Positions 9,201 to 17,808 of a stretch of DNA of 63,097 nt are shown here, one piece after another. A program made the translations under genes and the position numbers. This DNA comes from Tolypothrix campylonemoides VB511288 (GTDB lineage Bacteria; Cyanobacteriota; Cyanobacteriia; Cyanobacteriales; Nostocaceae): contig JXCB02000001.1 of NCBI GenBank assembly GCA_000828075.3, forward strand, positions 140,541 to 203,637. Direction: 5' to 3'. The notes under the pieces are model-generated. The model did no database searches. It had not been told where the DNA came from and saw only the letters and a program-made list of their open reading frames with translations. Within the stretch, counting starts at the first letter, position 1; every line of letters starts with the position of its first letter.

Positions 9201-10476
9201 GGGAGTGAGGGAGTGAGGGTTCGGAGGGGGATGAGGGAGGTGAGGGGGATGAGGAGCCAGCGCCCCTTCGGGATTCGCCAGTCGCCTGGCTCGGGAAACC
9301 GTTCAGCTGAGCGCTCGCTTTGGCGTTGCCCTCCTGCAGCGCTGGCTCACCGTGCGGGGGTTCCCCCCGCCCGTGCGACTGGCGTGGAGACGCGGAGGTA
9401 GATTGAGTTTCATGTATATCATTTGACCTCACTCCGCCGTTAACGGCTCCCCTCTCCGCTTGCGGAGAGGGGCTGGGGGTGAGGTTCTGCGCCAACCAAG
9501 CCACCAGCCAACCGCAAATGCCCATAGCCAGCCCTAATTCTTGGACATCTACGCGGACAATAAACATTGCTCGTACCAGCAGCACCAATAAAGCATAAAT
9601 AATTACAACTGAAGGCAGACTGATACCCAAGTCAGTTTGCCTTTCCTGTGCTGTTGCAATTTGCCTTTGTTGGTTACAAGTGTGATAAATAGTAGCAATG
9701 GTTGTTCCTACCGTTGCCAGATAAACAGCAATTAAGGGAAACCCTGGGATTTGCCAGCCCCAGTGTAAGTATGACAGTCCTAAAATATTAAGTAGAGGCA
9801 ATCTCCTAGCTTGCTTATTGATTGCAAACAGCCGATTGTCGCACAGTAAAACAGTAATAGCTGTGAGGGTAATAGAGGCTATCGCAACCACTATCCAGCC
9901 CAAAGGATTTTGCCAGAGACTGAAGCTGTCCATTGCCCAAAAGTTCACTGGCACTAACAATAGTGTGACAATGAGCAATGCCCGAGTTGTTAAGCTTAAA
10001 TTAGACTGTCTGCCAGCCCAAAAACTTATACCCCAGAAACTTAGGGTATACGCAAGCAAAACCCCATATTGTCCAGAAGGGGGAAACTTTTCCCACTGAC
10101 TAGCAGCAAGTACCCCAGAGGACACCACCACTAAGAACATTCCTAAAAACAGCAGCCAGCGGACGCTTAATTCTTCGCCTAGCGACTGCAACATCCTAGC
10201 AACGACATTGGGTTTCTTGACTGTTAGTGATGCATCGTCCTGATGTAGAGACGTTACATCCCTTGGTTCTACATTGGCGAACGTCTGTTGTGGTTCAGGT
10301 ATAGTCTGTGGTTGCAACTCCACACGACAAACTAGAAACTCTTGACAGATATGCCTCACTTGGGCATCCGATATCAAACCCAAGCGCAACCATACATCGA
10401 GTCCATGCAATAACTCAGGATGGCTAGATGGAAGCCTAACTTCGATTTTGAGTGGGGAGTTAAAGTTTGATGACAT
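6292..10476 (-). CDS. giant polytopic membrane protein (DUF2157-like)
   Basis: About 1394 residues with roughly thirty predicted membrane helices after a soluble N-terminal region of about 110 residues (LDVWLRLGLISDAQVRHICQ). The first hydrophobic block (SVRWLLFLGMFLVVVSSGVLAASQWEKFP) is like DUF2157 proteins. Its function is unknown. Residues about 335-452 form one long Pro/Ser-rich loop (PHSLPPSLPP-type runs) that is translated from dispersed intergenic repeats and is not likely to be original. ATG at 10476 (MSSNFNSP) is preferred over an upstream in-frame GTG at 10485. It is about 100 bp upstream of purD and may be co-transcribed with it. Confidence 0.85.
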   Translation of the reverse strand: MSSNFNSPLKIEVRLPSSHPELLHGLDVWLRLGLISDAQVRHICQEFLVCRVELQPQTIPEPQQTFANVEPRDVTSLHQDDASLTVKKPNVVARMLQSLGEELSVRWLLFLGMFLVVVSSGVLAASQWEKFPPSGQYGVLLAYTLSFWGISFWAGRQSNLSLTTRALLIVTLLLVPVNFWAMDSFSLWQNPLGWIVVAIASITLTAITVLLCDNRLFAINKQARRLPLLNILGLSYLHWGWQIPGFPLIAVYLATVGTTIATIYHTCNQQRQIATAQERQTDLGISLPSVVIIYALLVLLVRAMFIVRVDVQELGLAMGICGWLVAWLAQNLTPSPSPQAERGAVNGGVRSNDIHETQSTSASPRQSHGRGEPPHGEPALQEGNAKASAQLNGFPSQATGESRRGAGSSSPSPPSSPSEPSLPHSLTPSSPSLPHSLPHSLPPSLPPLPWELLGGILLFLGWLVSVAAPFPWQATAVSGLGLWFLGRRLQLRGTPMDVAAIFIIGLETIWLGWLLVPSQLQQWAIATGTQLTHSQNTPWGLLSVALFPYLVFMVALTDRLYRADKVQLADFGETLTLLFGISLTAVSLLNPTLRSLNLLLSTITLWVVSQRRLPTRISLVYMTQIAGVLTLCSIINRFVPNLNTQVWASIVLAVAVAEWLFSSVGNGVWQRSAWHMALGLAVLSYALLWKNSESAWFGFGNGSENWGLIWLIVPMTLTGIAILGWKNPASAIARPTVNGWLSVAALGFAQSLTLPLFGGRLISLAVASALMFINTQYLRHKLSALITVGFTLGFIAALLWEGVPGLARLSIQGWFVAGAVCIVGLWLVRTLLSRRENELVAIYAEATDKWAIALCSVELLLLSLHSLFVYQGLAQPGFFYLASSAIILGAIVYRSWQQPTNWGFYGIGWCLELLIAEVLGFGDRSIIKITIANIALGLITQLLGEWWRSKHRLEQLPNRWHILPLVYGVFGVALRSSSFANWTGLSTLAVALIAIGVGRRRQEFKPLVYLGLVGVSISAYELLLYQLQVPGGAFGDGLIALSVLGTGIMYAYRILSPWLVDYLRLTSEELKVVAHVHWAVSSCLLLSATFTPIAINRLVGLGTGVFLIRYAIFQGRYHPQIRIAEIWVYLGLLEIAGMRIYWIHTAVGRLFAGPLLPWRAPIASVVAYFLYILPWERWGWSKRPWQNAAYILPLIYLWESRAEIYPVGLLITAGFYAFVAKFSEKFRFTYLSVALIDWALFHWFSGLHLTDALWYVTPIGLSLLYVAQFDPGLRLSEMKASRHWLRLLATGLICGWAIVFHQQTAFVPGIFSLIAIFAGLALRVRAFLYVGTGTFFITSFYQLVIFSLRYPFFKWVVGLLVGIVLISIAANFETRREQLNSLLRNTSEELQEWH
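9133..9480. repeat. in-frame block of dispersed repeats inside a gene
   Basis: The plus strand shows a GGGAG/GTGAG tandem tract (about 9135-9245), then a palindrome-rich segment (CCAGCGCCCCTTCGGGATTCG through CTCCTGCAGCGCTGGCTCACC to about 9390), then CCCCTCTCCGCTTGCGGAGAGGGG (about 9450-9475). These match repeat types seen between genes elsewhere in the window (4858-4907, 62,440-62,465, 21,157-21,180). Here they are read through in frame within the giant membrane protein. Confidence 0.8.
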
Positions 10477-10678
10477 AAGCAGCACGCACAGAGCGCGATA
10501 CTTAAATAATCCTCCTGATAGAGTTTAGTTTCGCATCATTTGTGACACTTGCTCGGCTGACCGTTGGTTCGTTCTCATTTAAAATGCAAAATACAAACAT
10601 TTTTTAATTTGGTATAACTTGACTAGACTAAACGCTGTCATTTCAATCAATAGTTATGTTTTTACAATCAGTAACTTA

Positions 10679-11263
10679 ATGAAATTTTTGACGCATTATT
10701 ATAGGACTGGTGAACCACCATTTAGAAGCTTATCTGCGCTCACTGATTCTGAAGCCCTAAGAATTGCCAGCGAGTTGAAAAATGAAACAGCCTTAGTTTA
10801 CAAACGGTTTAATAAGTACGAGAAATACTGGTTACAAAGGCGAGAGACTGAGCAATGGCTTAGAAATGAGTTTATAAAAAAAGGGGGTCAACCCAAGGTA
10901 GAATATCCCCATTACATGGTTTTAGGAACCTCCTCGTATATCCGTGAAGGATACGACAATATGTGTTCCGAAATCAGAATTTTGCTATCAGAATTCAGTG
11001 AAGAGGAGATAAGTTTTACGTATCCAGGCAGTATGGTGTCTCGGTGGCTTGAAAAACAAAAGCACGAAATTTATTACCAAAGTGCATACCATGGAAAGGT
11101 CTTCACATTGACAGAAATCCTTGAAATAGCTGCACAATACGGAATTCCTGAACAAGAGTGGAAACACGAACCCAATAGAGCATTTGATTTTTTCGTTGAA
11201 GCTCAAATCTGGAATTTTAAACCTTTAGAAAAATACATATTAAAACCAATACGGTTCAGTTAA
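10679..11263 (+). CDS. conserved protein of unknown function
   Basis: About 194 residues from the ATG at 10679 (MKFLTHYYRTGEPPFRSLSA). An upstream in-frame TTG start at 10619 would add 20 residues without a ribosome site. The protein is mixed alpha/beta with no signal peptide or membrane helix. Distinct motifs are GEPPFRSLSALTDSEAL near the start, YPHYMVLGTSSYIREGY in the middle, and SFTYPGSMVSRWL. This pattern occurs in a family of uncharacterised bacterial proteins. It stands alone between a divergent and a convergent neighbour, and the flanking gaps are AT-rich. Confidence 0.75.
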   Translation: MKFLTHYYRTGEPPFRSLSALTDSEALRIASELKNETALVYKRFNKYEKYWLQRRETEQWLRNEFIKKGGQPKVEYPHYMVLGTSSYIREGYDNMCSEIRILLSEFSEEEISFTYPGSMVSRWLEKQKHEIYYQSAYHGKVFTLTEILEIAAQYGIPEQEWKHEPNRAFDFFVEAQIWNFKPLEKYILKPIRFS

Positions 11264-11340
11264 GGCTTATACCTGGATTTATATAAGTCCTAATGTTATG
11301 ACCACTGTCAGAATTCTTGTAAGAAATATCGGGATTTTGG

Positions 11341-14022
11341 CTAATCACCCAAAGGATCCGCTAACGGCAAAGAGATACTCACGGTTGTACCTGCTAGGGG
11401 GTCAGATTGGATAGACAATGTGCCTGTGTGTCCCTCTACAATTCGTTTGACAATCGCCAATCCTAGCCCAGTTCCACTTGCTTTGGTGGAATAGAAAGGT
11501 TGTGTCAGCTTTGCTAAGACATGGGGTGGAATTGCCGCACCACGATTATGAACATGGATCCACACCTGAGTACTATCGGTGTCCAACTTAACAGTACAAG
11601 TCACAGTTTCGCCAGGAGCGATCGCCTCGCAAGCATTCCGCACCAAATTGATCAGCACTTGTTTAAGCTTGTCGCGATCGCCTAAAACAATAACTCCCAC
11701 AGATGCGGGGATCAAGATAATTTCTCGCCCCAAGGCTTCTTTTGTAGCCTGCAAGGTATCCAGAGTTACAGCCGCCAAAGCGTTGATTTCTACAGCAACT
11801 CTCTGGGAAACCTGCGGCTTGGCGTAAAGCGAAATTTCGTTCAACAGGCTTGCTAGACGCTGTGCCTCGTCCACTACCAAGAATAGCCGCTCTTGGGCTG
11901 GTTGGGATAAGCTGATTTGCTGGAGGTGATGCAAGCAATCAGTTATTGTAGTCACTGGTTGGCGAATTTCGTTCACCATGCGCGTGGCAAACTCACCAAC
12001 GGCTGCGAGTCGTTCCTTCTCAATCAGGCGAGCTTGGGCGGCTCGTAGTTCCTGGGTGCGTTTTATTACCTCTGCTTCCAAGATTTCTTGGAATTGCCAT
12101 TGCTGGTGATAAAGGCGGTGGTTGTCGATCGCGATCGCTGCCCGTTCTGCAAACAACTCCGCAAGCCGCACTTCCTCACTGGTAAACTGACGCGGTTGCT
12201 TATTGAAAGAACAAATAGTGCCGATAATCTGCCCTTGGGGAGTTTGCAAAGGTACCCCAAGGTAGCAAAGGTAGCCTTCTGGTGGAGTGCCATGTCCTTG
12301 TTGGCGAGCATCTGCAATCACGAGTGTTCGTCTCTGCTGAACAACAACGTCTGACAGGGTGCCATGCAATGAGTAAACTCGGTCACTCTCCTTCACCTCC
12401 AAGCTACTGGCAGCGATTCGCCCTGAGTCTCCCTCACGTAGGGTGACAATCGTCCAGTCTGAACGCACCAACTCGCTAACACTGGCGGCGATGTCTTGTA
12501 AATAGCTATCAAGAGGAAGATGGGAACGTCCGATGAGAGCGGATAAAACCTCAATACTCCTTTGATGATGCTGACCCTGTAGGGGGGTACTTGGCAACTT
12601 CATCAGGAACTCGGTGGCTTGTGTGCCATAAGAATCTGATAAAATGGCGATTGCACCGAGTGCAGCACCGTTACGGGCGATCATTGAATCTTCAGGTGGC
12701 TCCAGAACAGGTAGCGAAATACTCATTACCGTACCTGTCCTGGGGTCAGACTTAATGACCAACTCCCCACTATGGGCAACCACAATCCGTTTGACTATTG
12801 CTAGCCCGAGTCCATATCGGTTAGGTTTCGTGGAGTAGAACGGTTCTGTCAACTTTGGCAACAGTTCTGGTGGAATTGGTTCACCGATATTGTGAACCTG
12901 AATACTCATCTGACTTGTTGTACTTTCTGCTACACTTAGAAGCACCACACTGCTTGGAGGACTTGCCTCACAAGCATTTTCCACCATATGTAGCAACGCT
13001 TGGTGTAACTTCACTTTGTCGCCTAAGAACAGATGTGCAACTGGGGCAATTTTAAACTCAATTTGACGCTCTCTCGCCACAGGCAACTCTTGCAAAGATG
13101 GCAAAATTCCTGTAAGAAACGAATTTACCTCAAGTTCTGACAGTTGCAACACCAGGGGCTTGGCGTAAACCAAAATTTGCTCCAGCAGGTATTCCAAATG
13201 ACTGGTTGCACCTAAGGCTTGCAATAATTGTATCCTGGCGAGTTCCGGCAGTTCAGCTTTTTTAAAATAATTCAGCCCTATTTTGACCGTTGTCAGCGGG
13301 TTACGTAACTCATGCACAATCATTGCAGCAAATTCGCCCGTTGCCGCCAAACACTCACTTTCAACTAATTTCGCTTGAGCAGTTCGTAGTGCTTCTGTAC
13401 GCTTGGCTACCTCAGTCTCCAAAGTTTGATTAAATTGCTGCTGCTGTTGGTAGAGCTGGTAATGAAACAGCGCTGTGGCAGCACGTTCAGCAAAGATTTC
13501 GGCTATGCGAATTTCGTCACTACTAAACTGGCAGGGCTGGACGTTGAACGAGCAAATCGTACCAATCACCTGTCCCTGAAACGTTCGCAGTGGCACACCC
13601 AAGTAAGACAGGTAGCCATCCGGCGGTTGACCATACTGAGTAGTGATGCTTGCATCTGCCACAGCCAAAGTACGCCCAGTTTGCACCACCGTATTTGTCA
13701 GTGTACCATGTAGCGAATAAAGCTGCTCCATGCCATCAAATTCTAAGCTACTCGCCATCACTCGCTCAAACCCATCTTGACAGAGGGTGACTGTTGACCA
13801 GTCTAAACGTAGCAAACGACTGAGTCCGCAAGTAATTTCGTGTAGGTAGCTTTTGATTTCACCGGAACGGTAGCTCAAGAAAGATAGTGTTTCCAAGATA
13901 CGTTCTGCCGTTCTTTCCGGCAGAGGTGTCCTTAATTGGTTATCTTGATAGACTTGGCTCACTTTTGGCTCACTTGACGCGATCGCCCTTGGCGGGCACT
14001 TTGTGCCATCGCGCTTGGGCAA
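11341..14022 (-). CDS. tandem GAF-histidine kinase, internally duplicated
   Basis: An 893-residue soluble kinase with two copies of one module: GAF1 about 40-190, HisKA1 with phosphoacceptor His237 (MIVHELRNPL), HATPase1 about 335-440, then GAF2 about 485-635, HisKA2-like about 660-735 and HATPase2 about 785-888. The copies share long identical stretches (GYL-YLGVPL, GTICSFN-QP, RIAAS/RVMASSLE). In the second copy the H box reads RMVNEIRQPV, so Asn684 replaces the phosphoacceptor His, while its N and G boxes (NLVRNACEA, GTGLGLAIV) look intact. The first 17 residues are translated from a HIP1-ended repeat, so the GTG at 13962 (VSQVYQDN) may be the older start. Confidence 0.88.
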   Translation of the reverse strand: MPKRDGTKCPPRAIASSEPKVSQVYQDNQLRTPLPERTAERILETLSFLSYRSGEIKSYLHEITCGLSRLLRLDWSTVTLCQDGFERVMASSLEFDGMEQLYSLHGTLTNTVVQTGRTLAVADASITTQYGQPPDGYLSYLGVPLRTFQGQVIGTICSFNVQPCQFSSDEIRIAEIFAERAATALFHYQLYQQQQQFNQTLETEVAKRTEALRTAQAKLVESECLAATGEFAAMIVHELRNPLTTVKIGLNYFKKAELPELARIQLLQALGATSHLEYLLEQILVYAKPLVLQLSELEVNSFLTGILPSLQELPVARERQIEFKIAPVAHLFLGDKVKLHQALLHMVENACEASPPSSVVLLSVAESTTSQMSIQVHNIGEPIPPELLPKLTEPFYSTKPNRYGLGLAIVKRIVVAHSGELVIKSDPRTGTVMSISLPVLEPPEDSMIARNGAALGAIAILSDSYGTQATEFLMKLPSTPLQGQHHQRSIEVLSALIGRSHLPLDSYLQDIAASVSELVRSDWTIVTLREGDSGRIAASSLEVKESDRVYSLHGTLSDVVVQQRRTLVIADARQQGHGTPPEGYLCYLGVPLQTPQGQIIGTICSFNKQPRQFTSEEVRLAELFAERAAIAIDNHRLYHQQWQFQEILEAEVIKRTQELRAAQARLIEKERLAAVGEFATRMVNEIRQPVTTITDCLHHLQQISLSQPAQERLFLVVDEAQRLASLLNEISLYAKPQVSQRVAVEINALAAVTLDTLQATKEALGREIILIPASVGVIVLGDRDKLKQVLINLVRNACEAIAPGETVTCTVKLDTDSTQVWIHVHNRGAAIPPHVLAKLTQPFYSTKASGTGLGLAIVKRIVEGHTGTLSIQSDPLAGTTVSISLPLADPLGD
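13979..14012 (+). repeat. 34-bp HIP1-ended palindromic repeat, copy 1
   Basis: The element starts with GCGATCGCC and ends with CCATCGC, with a GGCAC-TTT-GTGCC hairpin between. It forms the first codons of the tandem GAF kinase ORF. Related 34-bp copies are at 15971-16004 and 30186-30219. Confidence 0.75.
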
Positions 14023-14190
14023 TGGCTTTTACTCCAAGATTGTACAAATATTAACGGTAATATATTCTGTTTGCTGCATAGGTAATTAAAACTTAATTTT
14101 TACCAAGGGGACTGGTGGCTGGGGACTGGGAATTAAAAATTTTTCCCTCTCACCAATTTCTAATCCCCAATCCCCAATCCCTAATCCCGT

Positions 14191-14868
14191 TCACTCGCGT
14201 AACACGTAACCAACGCCTCGTACGGTTTGAATCAACCGCTTTTCGTTGTTTTCTTCCAGCTTCAAGCGCAGATAGCGGATATAAACCTCGATAATGTTAG
14301 AATCTCCTATGAAGTCATAGCCCCAAACCTGTTCTAAAATCTGGTCGCGGGTGTAGACTTGGCGGGGATGGCTCAGTAGGTACTCCAGCAGGTCAAACTC
14401 CTTAACCGTTAACTCGATAGCCCGTTGCCCACGGAATACTTCACGGGTACGGCGATTCAAGCTCAAGTCTGCAAACTGCAACACCTCTTGGTCATCTTCC
14501 TGTTGGCGGCGCAGGTGGGCGCGAACTCTGGCAAGCAATTCCTCAATACTGAAGGGTTTGACAACATAATCATCTGCCCCAGCATCCAACCCCGCAACGC
14601 GATCTTGTACCTCATCTCGCGCTGTTAACAAAATTACAGGGACTTTGTTTCCAGTTGTTCGCAAGCGACGACAAACTTCTACGCCAGTTAGTCCAGGCAA
14701 CATCCAGTCTAGAATGACCAAATCTGGTGAAGACTCCCGCGCCAAGGTGAGTCCCGCCATGCCATCATGCGCTACGGTAATACGATATCCCTCACTATTC
14801 AGTTCCAGCTCAATAAACCGAGCTAGTTTGATTTCATCTTCAATTAAAAGAATATGTGCGGTTATCAT
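14191..14868 (-). CDS. OmpR/PhoB-family response regulator
   Basis: A 225-residue DNA-binding response regulator. The receiver domain (1-118) has the acidic pair at Glu10-Asp11 with Asp54 (VILDWMLPG) as phosphorylation site, Thr82 and Lys104 (VVKPF). A winged-helix domain (about 130-225) has [13 protein letters not shown], the [11 protein letters not shown] helix and the closing TVRGVGYVL. Its ATG overlaps the stop of the upstream kinase gene by 4 bp (ATGA), so the two are translationally coupled and form a pair. The specific paralogue cannot be named from the sequence. Confidence 0.93.
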   Translation of the reverse strand: MITAHILLIEDEIKLARFIELELNSEGYRITVAHDGMAGLTLARESSPDLVILDWMLPGLTGVEVCRRLRTTGNKVPVILLTARDEVQDRVAGLDAGADDYVVKPFSIEELLARVRAHLRRQQEDDQEVLQFADLSLNRRTREVFRGQRAIELTVKEFDLLEYLLSHPRQVYTRDQILEQVWGYDFIGDSNIIEVYIRYLRLKLEENNEKRLIQTVRGVGYVLRE

Positions 14869-15896
14869 AACAATTGACTTGACTGCAACTTGGTATCAGT
14901 TGACTTTGGAGGGACTGACAAAACCGTATCATCTGCGCGTACCTGGTTGAGCAGGTCTTGTAGAATTTCAATGATGTGTTCCGTTTCCGCAGTCGCCGTT
15001 TCTAGGGCTTCGCGCTGGGGAATTGTCAGGTTAGTCCCTCGGCGTAACAGGCTTTGGAGATAACCGTAGACTATGCTTAGGGGAGTGCGTAAATCGTGGG
15101 AAACTTGGTTTGTAAACTGCCGTTGTCGTTCTTTAGTTGCAAACAGGCTAATAGACAGTTGATGACAAGATATGACCAGTTGTTGAACTTCGCGGGGGAG
15201 TCGTTGCAGATTTACTGGGACTGGTTGAGTGGTATCGTTGAGGATTATCCACTTGTTAATTTGCAACAGTGGTAGAAGCGATCGCCGTACAATAGCTGCA
15301 ATGGTAAGCGTGAGCACGGGAAAAAACAAGATGAGGGCTGCTGCTAAATTCCTGATTGTGGCTTGGGAGCAAGATAACATCTTGGTAATGTCAGCAGCAA
15401 TATACAGCATAGGTGCTGGCTGGTTTACCATTGGTAATGGTGTCGCCTTAACTATCAGTTGTTGTCCAGCAACTTTGAAGCGGCTGTTTTGAACAGATCG
15501 AGCCTGAAGGGACATCAACATTGTTTTTTGACTGGCAGGCATTGAACTCAAATTTTGGGATGATACCATCACCTCATTATTTGTCTGCTTCACCCATAGC
15601 CACATGGGTAACAATGACCAATTATCTAGGGTTGCCTGTAGCTGCTGCTGCCAAGGGATATTCTTACTCTTAGGCATCATACTGGTCACTTGAGTTGCAA
15701 CCAATGAGAGCGTTTGTTGATGAGTTTCAATGACCATGCGCTCGATTGTCCAGCTTGTGCAAATGACAACAACTCCTACTCCTAAGGCAAAAACACCGAT
15801 TATCCCCAAAGTTAAACGCAGTAGTAAAGAAGACGGAACAAGCCACTCCGACTTAATTTTGATTATCTTCTGTAAAAGGATGCGAATAGCAGTCAT
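14865..15896 (-). CDS. sensor histidine kinase lacking the ATPase domain
   Basis: 343 residues with TM1 about 26-48, an extracytoplasmic region, TM2 about 184-206, a HAMP-like linker and a HisKA domain with His267 ([19 protein letters not shown]). The ORF ends about 50 residues after the dimerisation helices ([13 protein letters not shown]). No N, G1, F or G2 box follows, because the regulator gene starts 4 bp before the stop. It therefore cannot autophosphorylate alone and would need another kinase in trans, or it could act as phosphatase or docking partner. There is no room for a frameshifted remainder. Confidence 0.85.
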   Translation of the reverse strand: MTAIRILLQKIIKIKSEWLVPSSLLLRLTLGIIGVFALGVGVVVICTSWTIERMVIETHQQTLSLVATQVTSMMPKSKNIPWQQQLQATLDNWSLLPMWLWVKQTNNEVMVSSQNLSSMPASQKTMLMSLQARSVQNSRFKVAGQQLIVKATPLPMVNQPAPMLYIAADITKMLSCSQATIRNLAAALILFFPVLTLTIAAIVRRSLLPLLQINKWIILNDTTQPVPVNLQRLPREVQQLVISCHQLSISLFATKERQRQFTNQVSHDLRTPLSIVYGYLQSLLRRGTNLTIPQREALETATAETEHIIEILQDLLNQVRADDTVLSVPPKSTDTKLQSSQLL

Positions 15897-15917
15897 GATA
15901 AAAAACGTTTGTCATTT

Positions 15918-16004
15918 GCGATCGCCTACGGCGGGAAAAAAGCGCGATTGCCAAGGGCACTGCGCTCCGCGCGATCGCCTACGGCGGGTCCTGCGGACCA
16001 TCGC
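15918..16004 (+). repeat. HIP1-ended repeats, partial copy plus copy 2
   Basis: A partial copy (GCGATCGCCTACGGCGGG, 15918-15935) is followed by an AAGGGCACTGCGCTCCGC segment and a full 34-bp copy at 15971-16004, whose hairpin is GGTCC-TGC-GGACC. The block fills the gap between the truncated kinase (start 15896) and the GNAT gene (stop 16025). Confidence 0.75.
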
Positions 16005-16024
16005 TTCTGTTGAACCAAAGATTA

Positions 16025-16906
16025 TTAATACAGGGCGGATGGTAGAAAAGCCCCTGCCGGTTGGTTATACAGCCCGAGGCTCATCAACGTTGCGGTCTGG
16101 GTGACACGCAGGTCATGGTTCAAACACCAACGGAACAGGTCGGCGTTACGCATCGGAACATAAAAGCCAAACTCAGGGGACGCTGGAGCCGCCCCAATAA
16201 GCGCCTTTAAGTCCTCATTGTTCTCGCCAACAGCGTGACCGAAGAAACCTACTTCGCTGGCGTAGCCCGACACGCGCCCATCACACTCGACAAGCATTGC
16301 TGTGCCCCGCCCGACAGCTCCCTTTAGTTCGCCCGCCCGGTCATGACCATGAATGCGATAGCAGAGTTGATTACACTCAGCAATGTCCGCCTCAGTCGCT
16401 GGACGAACGGTGCGACCAGGTATCGTCAAGCCGAGCGGTTGACCTTGGAGTTCCGCCAATGGCTCGCGCACATCAAAGCCGAGTTTGGTATACAGGGCAA
16501 GCGAGCGGCTGTTATGCGCGGCTTGAACGAGTCGCACACCGGCGAACCGTTTTTCGCGCGCCCGATGTAAAACATGTTCCATCATGCGGCGACCAACTGA
16601 ACCATTTTGCGCGGCAGGGTCTACTGTAGTGGGGCCGATGCCGGCGATTGTGTCGCCTTCCCACAAAAAGTTGCTGCCGATGACACGCCCATTGGATGTC
16701 TCAGCCACGACCGAATAAATCGCTGGATCCGCTAACAGTTCGGTCAACATTTCTGCCCCGAACTCCGCAGAAGGAAAGTCGGGTACGAAGCCGTGCTGTT
16801 CCGCGATCACACGGATTGCTTGATATAGAATGGTGCCACACTTTAGTGCGTCGTCGGGCCGTCCCGCACGCAGCATCAAAGATGTTTGTTCAAATACTTT
16901 GTCCAT
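16025..16906 (-). CDS. GNAT-family N-acetyltransferase, two GNAT halves
   Basis: 293 residues, predicted to transfer an acetyl group from acetyl-CoA to an unknown amine. The N-terminal GNAT half (about 10-150) holds the acetyl-CoA loop VDPAAQNGSVGRRMM and the HNSRSLALYTKLGFDV element. The C-terminal half (about 165-280) begins RTVRPATEADIAECN and is a degenerate second GNAT fold. The gene is clearly GC-richer than its neighbours and uses CGC, GCC and CTC-type codons that are rare nearby, which suggests transfer from a GC-rich donor. It has no operon partner. Confidence 0.85.
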   Translation of the reverse strand: MDKVFEQTSLMLRAGRPDDALKCGTILYQAIRVIAEQHGFVPDFPSAEFGAEMLTELLADPAIYSVVAETSNGRVIGSNFLWEGDTIAGIGPTTVDPAAQNGSVGRRMMEHVLHRAREKRFAGVRLVQAAHNSRSLALYTKLGFDVREPLAELQGQPLGLTIPGRTVRPATEADIAECNQLCYRIHGHDRAGELKGAVGRGTAMLVECDGRVSGYASEVGFFGHAVGENNEDLKALIGAAPASPEFGFYVPMRNADLFRWCLNHDLRVTQTATLMSLGLYNQPAGAFLPSALY

Positions 16907-17005
16907 AATGAAAAATCTTTCAAGTGTTCCGTTCGCGCTCTCGTTGCGAACGGGGAGCTAGATAACGAGAGCAACTACGTATTAAATTTACTTTATAAAT
17001 CAGCT

Positions 17006-17518
17006 CTAACGAGCGCTAACGCTACCACTAGCTTGCAGTGGTGCGTAGCCAAAGGTGGCGTTTGCCATGCGACACCAAATGACCACAGATTTGAAGTTAG
17101 CAACATTAACAGCATCGGGAATAGGGTAGCGTTGAGTCCCGTTGTACTTTTGTAAGCGCCCCAGGTTTACGAAACTACCCTGATTCTTATATGCTTGTGG
17201 TGGTTTGCCAGTGGTATCTAGAAGAACGTGCAGATCCGGTCCTTGGTTACTGGTACTGAAAGCATTATCTAGTTCCAAGTAGCGATGTCCGCTTTCGGTC
17301 ACGATCCGAGCTGAACCTGTAGTTTTTTGTTCTGCAGCCATAAATTTGCCAGATGCTACAGCCATAGATTTACCTTGTGCCACAAGGATACTATGGTTGC
17401 TGGCATTAGTGTTGTTAAGGTTCTGGGAAGCTGTGATTTGAGCTGCTTGTCCTAACACAGGTACAGTGGTAATGATTAAGGAAGTCGCACTTAGTAATAC
17501 CAATTGATTCAGTTTCAT
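17006..17518 (-). CDS. secreted DM13-domain protein
   Basis: 170 residues from the ATG at 17518 (MKLNQLVLLSATSLIIT), which has GGAG about 9 bases upstream. An in-frame ATG five codons earlier is less likely. A signal peptide ends near GQAA. The mature part has a Ser/Asn-rich linker and then a DM13 domain (GSARIVTESGHRYLELDNAF, GPDLHVLLDT, LGRLQKYNGTQRYPIP, SVVIWCRMANATFGYAPL). DM13 domains carry a conserved Cys (in VVIWC) and have been proposed to act in extracytoplasmic redox reactions. The gene is divergent from an NDH-2-type oxidoreductase, which would suit a redox role, but this is inference. Confidence 0.85.
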   Translation of the reverse strand: MKLNQLVLLSATSLIITTVPVLGQAAQITASQNLNNTNASNHSILVAQGKSMAVASGKFMAAEQKTTGSARIVTESGHRYLELDNAFSTSNQGPDLHVLLDTTGKPPQAYKNQGSFVNLGRLQKYNGTQRYPIPDAVNVANFKSVVIWCRMANATFGYAPLQASGSVSAR

Positions 17519-17808
17519 TTTTGTTAGCTCCATTCGATTTGCACTTCTCTATTTCATCTTGGTTCAATCATCCTGGCAGAAGATGATTTTTCCCTGAGAA
17601 ATAGGTGAATAAAACTGAAGTAAGGCTAAGAGTTTACTTAAAAATGGTTTGATTTGAGTTCAACTCAGAACATGAATTTTATCTGAGAAATTGCTAAAAA
17701 AAACTCACTAAAAACTCCATAACTTATCAGATAATCTATAGCCGTTGCTCATTTGTGCTGCTTGAACCCACGCCACAATAACAGTGTTGTGTATGAGTCT
17801 TTGTGGTT

